This document shows positions 61,273 to 64,000 of a DNA stretch of 64,000 nt, piece by piece (position 1 is the first letter of the stretch; each line of letters starts with the position of its first letter). The position numbers and the translations under genes were made by a program. The notes under the pieces are model-generated. The model was not told the DNA's origin. It saw only the letters and a list, made by a program, of their open reading frames with translations, and did not search any database. This stretch comes from Nitrospira sp. (GTDB lineage: Bacteria > Nitrospirota > Thermodesulfovibrionia > Thermodesulfovibrionales > Dissulfurispiraceae), in the NCBI GenBank assembly GCA_002634385.1, contig NSJL01000010.1, positions 85,904-149,903 of the forward strand. The letters run 5' to 3'.

Positions 61273-61743
61273 ATGGCAAGAAGAAGAGTAGCGGAAAAAA
61301 GAGAGATTTTAGCTGATCCCAAGTATAACAGCAAGCTGGTGAGCAGGTTTATCAGCGTTCTGCTGAAGGACGGCAAGAGGTCGACAGCGGAAGCGATCTG
61401 CTACGGCGCTTTCGATATCCTCAAGGAGAAGACCGGTTCCGACCCGTTGAAGGTTTTTAAGACGGCAGTGGAGAATGTGAAGCCGCTCCTCGAGGTAAAG
61501 CCGAGAAGGGTGGGGGGTGCCACCTATCAGGTTCCCATGGAGGTCAGGCCCCAGAGGAAGATCGCCCTTGCCCTGAGGTGGATTACGGGCTATGCACGTC
61601 TCCGCAAGGAGAAAACAATGAGGGAGAGGGTTGCGGCTGAGCTTCTCGATGCTTTTAACAATGCCGGAAGCTCGGTGAAGAAAAAGGAAGATACTCACAG
61701 AATGGCTGAGGCGAACAGGGCGTTTGCTCACTATAGATGGTAA
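61273..61743 (+). CDS. rpsG: 30S ribosomal protein S7
   Basis: A 156-residue protein of standard length. It begins [20 protein letters not shown] and contains the S7 hallmark [20 protein letters not shown] and C-terminal [19 protein letters not shown]7 nucleates assembly of the 30S head on the 3' domain of 16S rRNA and in many bacteria regulates the str operon by binding the rpsL-rpsG spacer; that 39-base spacer is short here. Second gene of the operon. Confidence 0.97.
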   Translation: MARRRVAEKREILADPKYNSKLVSRFISVLLKDGKRSTAEAICYGAFDILKEKTGSDPLKVFKTAVENVKPLLEVKPRRVGGATYQVPMEVRPQRKIALALRWITGYARLRKEKTMRERVAAELLDAFNNAGSSVKKKEDTHRMAEANRAFAHYRW

Positions 61744-61759
61744 GGAGATTTAGAATCTG

Positions 61760-63838
61760 ATGTCGAGAGTCCCATTAGATAAAGTCAGGAATATTGGTAT
61801 CATGGCTCACATTGATGCCGGTAAAACGACAACAACGGAGCGGATACTTTTCTATACAGGTGTCACCTACAAAATAGGCGAGGTGCATGAGGGTACGGCT
61901 GTCATGGACTGGATGGTTCAGGAACAGGAGAGGGGGATAACCATCACCTCCGCTGCCACCACCTGTTCCTGGAAGGATCATGTTATCAATATTATTGATA
62001 CTCCGGGCCACGTGGATTTTACCATTGAGGTCGAGCGCTCCCTCAGGGTTCTTGATGGGGCGGTTGCCGTTTTTGATGCGGTAGCCGGCGTCGAGCCCCA
62101 GTCCGAGACGGTCTGGAGGCAGGCCAGCAAATACAATGTCCCGAGAATCGCTTTCATGAATAAAATGGACCGGGTGGGTGCTGATTTCTTCATGGCGGTG
62201 GACAGCATGGTCGAAAAGCTGGGGGCGCGGCCCGTTCCCGTGCAGATACCCATCGGCAGCGAAGACAAGCTGAGGGGGTCCATAGACCTCATTACCATGA
62301 GGGGCTTCTTTTTTGATGATGAGACCCTCGGTGCCAAGTATGTTGAGGGTGAAATTCCCGCAGAGCTTCTGGGCAGGGCAAAGGAGTACCGGGAGAAGAT
62401 GCTCGAATCCCTTGCCGATGTCGATGAGGGGCTTATGGATAAGTACCTCTCCGGTGAAGAGATCTCGGCGGAGGAGATAAAGAGAGCTTTAAGGAAGGGT
62501 ACTGTCACCCTGGAGATCACTCCGGTGTTGTGCGGTTCGGCCTTTAAGAATAAAGGGGTTCAGTTGCTGCTGGATGGCATTGTGGATTATTTGCCCTCAC
62601 CGTTGGATGTGCCTCCCATAAAAGGGACGAAGCCCTCGGACGGAACGGAGGTCGAAAGAAAGGCGTCGGACGCCGAACCTTTTGCGGCTCTTGCTTTCAA
62701 AATCATGACCGATCCGTATGTGGGGCAGCTTACCTTTGTGCGGGTTTACTCGGGCGTGCTTTCGGCGGGCTCCTATGTCTACAATTCCACCAAGGATACG
62801 AAGGAGAGGATCGGAAGGTTGCTGAAGATGCATGCCAATAAGAGGGAAGAGATAAAAGAGGTCAGGGCCGGGGATATTGCCGCTGTGGTGGGTCTTAAGA
62901 GCACCCTGACAGGGGATACACTCTGTGATGAGAACAATCCGGTGAGCCTCGAGTCGATGGAGTTTCCCGAGCCGGTCATTGCGGTTGCCATCGAGCCGAA
63001 GACGAAGGCTGACCAGGAGAAGTTGTCTTTGTCCCTCGGAAAGCTGGCGCAGGAAGACCCTTCCTTCAGGGTTGCCTATGATGAGGAGACGGGACAGACC
63101 ATCATTTCCGGTATGGGTGAGCTTCACCTTGAAATTATCGTCGACAGGCTGCTGAGGGAATTCAAGGTCGGCGCCAATGTCGGAAAGCCCCAGGTTGCCT
63201 ACAAGGAAACGATTAAGAAGACGGCCAGGGTCGAGGGCAAATTTGTCCGTCAGTCCGGAGGTCGCGGGCAATACGGGCATGTGTGGATCGATATCGAGCC
63301 CCTTGAAAGAGGAAAGGGGTTTGAGTTCGTCAATAAGATCGTAGGCGGTACAGTGCCACGGGAGTATATTCCGGCGGTGGAAAAGGGAGTGAAGGAGGCC
63401 ATGGAGGGCGGCGTGCTCGCGGGATATCCCCTTGTGGATGCTCGGGTTACTCTTGTTGACGGCTCCTACCACGAAGTTGACTCCTCTGAAATGGCCTTTA
63501 AGATAGCGGGTTCCATGGCCCTCAAGGAAGGTGCGAAGAAGGCGCAGATTGTGCTCATCGAGCCCATCATGAGCGTTGAGGTAGTGACTCCCGAAGAGTA
63601 TATGGGGGATGTTATTGGAGACCTGAACTCGCGGCGCGGCAAGATCCAGTCGATGGAAAAAAGGGGCGGTGCGCAGGTGATAAAGTCCATGGTGCCCCTT
63701 TCGGAGATGTTCGGCTATGCCACCGACCTGCGGTCGAGGACGCAGGGGCGTGCCAATTATACCATGCAGTTCTCTCATTACGAAGAGGTGCCCAAAAATA
63801 TAATGGACACCATCGTTGCCAAGGTGAAAGGCGAATAG
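61760..63838 (+). CDS. fusA: Elongation factor G
   Basis: A 692-residue translocase of normal EF-G length. G-domain motifs are [17 protein letters not shown] (G1), RGITIT (G2), DTPGH (G3) and NKMD (G4). Domains II-V follow; domain IV carries a [12 protein letters not shown] stretch and domain V ends with [17 protein letters not shown]. It drives GTP-dependent translocation and, with RRF, ribosome recycling. It lies 16 bases after rpsG. Confidence 0.97.
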   Translation: MSRVPLDKVRNIGIMAHIDAGKTTTTERILFYTGVTYKIGEVHEGTAVMDWMVQEQERGITITSAATTCSWKDHVINIIDTPGHVDFTIEVERSLRVLDGAVAVFDAVAGVEPQSETVWRQASKYNVPRIAFMNKMDRVGADFFMAVDSMVEKLGARPVPVQIPIGSEDKLRGSIDLITMRGFFFDDETLGAKYVEGEIPAELLGRAKEYREKMLESLADVDEGLMDKYLSGEEISAEEIKRALRKGTVTLEITPVLCGSAFKNKGVQLLLDGIVDYLPSPLDVPPIKGTKPSDGTEVERKASDAEPFAALAFKIMTDPYVGQLTFVRVYSGVLSAGSYVYNSTKDTKERIGRLLKMHANKREEIKEVRAGDIAAVVGLKSTLTGDTLCDENNPVSLESMEFPEPVIAVAIEPKTKADQEKLSLSLGKLAQEDPSFRVAYDEETGQTIISGMGELHLEIIVDRLLREFKVGANVGKPQVAYKETIKKTARVEGKFVRQSGGRGQYGHVWIDIEPLERGKGFEFVNKIVGGTVPREYIPAVEKGVKEAMEGGVLAGYPLVDARVTLVDGSYHEVDSSEMAFKIAGSMALKEGAKKAQIVLIEPIMSVEVVTPEEYMGDVIGDLNSRRGKIQSMEKRGGAQVIKSMVPLSEMFGYATDLRSRTQGRANYTMQFSHYEEVPKNIMDTIVAKVKGE

Positions 63839-63891
63839 AAACGCGTAATTCATAGATCACGAAGTTTTTACGATTCAAGCAAGGAGGAGAA

Positions 63892-64000
63892 ATGGGAAAG
63901 GCAAAGTTTGAGAGGGTAAAGCCGCATGTGAATGTGGGGACGATCGGGCATGTCGACCATGGGAAGACGACGCTGACGGCGGCGATAACGAAGGTGCTGG
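63892..64000 (+). CDS. tuf: Elongation factor Tu (5' part)
   Basis: Starts at ATG 63892 behind AAGGAGGAGA. The visible 36 codons begin [20 protein letters not shown] and reach the G1 motif [14 protein letters not shown], which is unmistakably EF-Tu. The gene is cut by the window end. It is the fourth gene of the str operon. Confidence 0.95.
   Translation, partial: MGKAKFERVKPHVNVGTIGHVDHGKTTLTAAITKVL

Noticed and set aside
1..64000. CRISPR arrays, rRNA genes and nif structural genes
   Set aside because: I looked for regularly spaced repeats, rRNA signatures and nitrogenase genes (because of the NifA-like regulator) and saw none.

Overview
The window is chromosome from a Gram-negative, respiratory, probably anaerobic and electroactive bacterium. 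The evidence is lipoproteins, an outer-membrane barrel, TolC/RND efflux and very many c-type cytochromes. Gene content resembles Geobacter-like Desulfobacterota or Nitrospirota; I lean towards Nitrospirota, but this is inference because no rRNA is present.

Layout. 1-3540: the AT-richer right end of an integrated conjugative or mobilisable element (ribbon-helix-helix protein, type IV coupling protein, tyrosine integrase) abutting the 3' end of tRNA-Glu, next to tRNA-Gln. 3973-9874: endonuclease Q, a ParA-like ATPase, a NifA-like activator, an adhesin-E-like secreted protein, a REC-PAS-GGDEF protein and a tiny proline-rich lipoprotein. 10433-14362: a haem-c-binding sensor kinase, its NtrC-family response regulator and a REC-PilZ protein. 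14739-32054: a large extracellular electron-transfer locus. It holds an NHL propeller, a c-di-GMP-I (GEMM) riboswitch, three tandem OmcS-type hexahaem cytochromes, a propeller lipoprotein, a 728-residue outer-membrane barrel, two CsgG/LpoB-like lipoproteins, a SurA/PpiC-type isomerase, a 26-haem and a 16-haem cytochrome, and a second NHL propeller. That is 60 CXXCH motifs in about 15 kb. 32089-36956: a multi-PAS histidine kinase broken by a nine-base homopolymer, a third sigma-54 activator and a hypothetical protein. 37081-38120: a papain-like protease truncated and fused to a transposase remnant. 38490-48632: tRNA-Ala, a methyltransferase, a BrkB-like protein, an ArsR/TolC/MFP/RND efflux operon, a stand-alone LigD phosphoesterase and a PCuAC-like lipoprotein. 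48809-53702: a propeller monohaem cytochrome, a MacB-type ABC exporter and a multihaem cytochrome with an in-frame UGA followed by a SECIS-like hairpin (probable selenocysteine). 54407-60409: a chemoreceptor, rsmA, uspA, galT, coaX and birA. 60862-64000: the str operon rpsL-rpsG-fusA-tuf (tuf cut by the window end).

How it fits together. The central proposal is an OmcS-type extracellular cytochrome-filament locus with its own export and assembly factors. Two kinds of control are visible. (1) Candidate sigma-54 promoters at 10324, 14708 and 26014 each have an upstream AATGGCGA-type motif, and a haem-c sensor kinase/NtrC pair is encoded next door. (2) c-di-GMP control is suggested by a GGDEF protein, a PilZ protein and a GEMM riboswitch whose expression platform can sequester the Shine-Dalgarno of the first OmcS gene. 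The second notable item is the predicted selenocysteine multihaem cytochrome.
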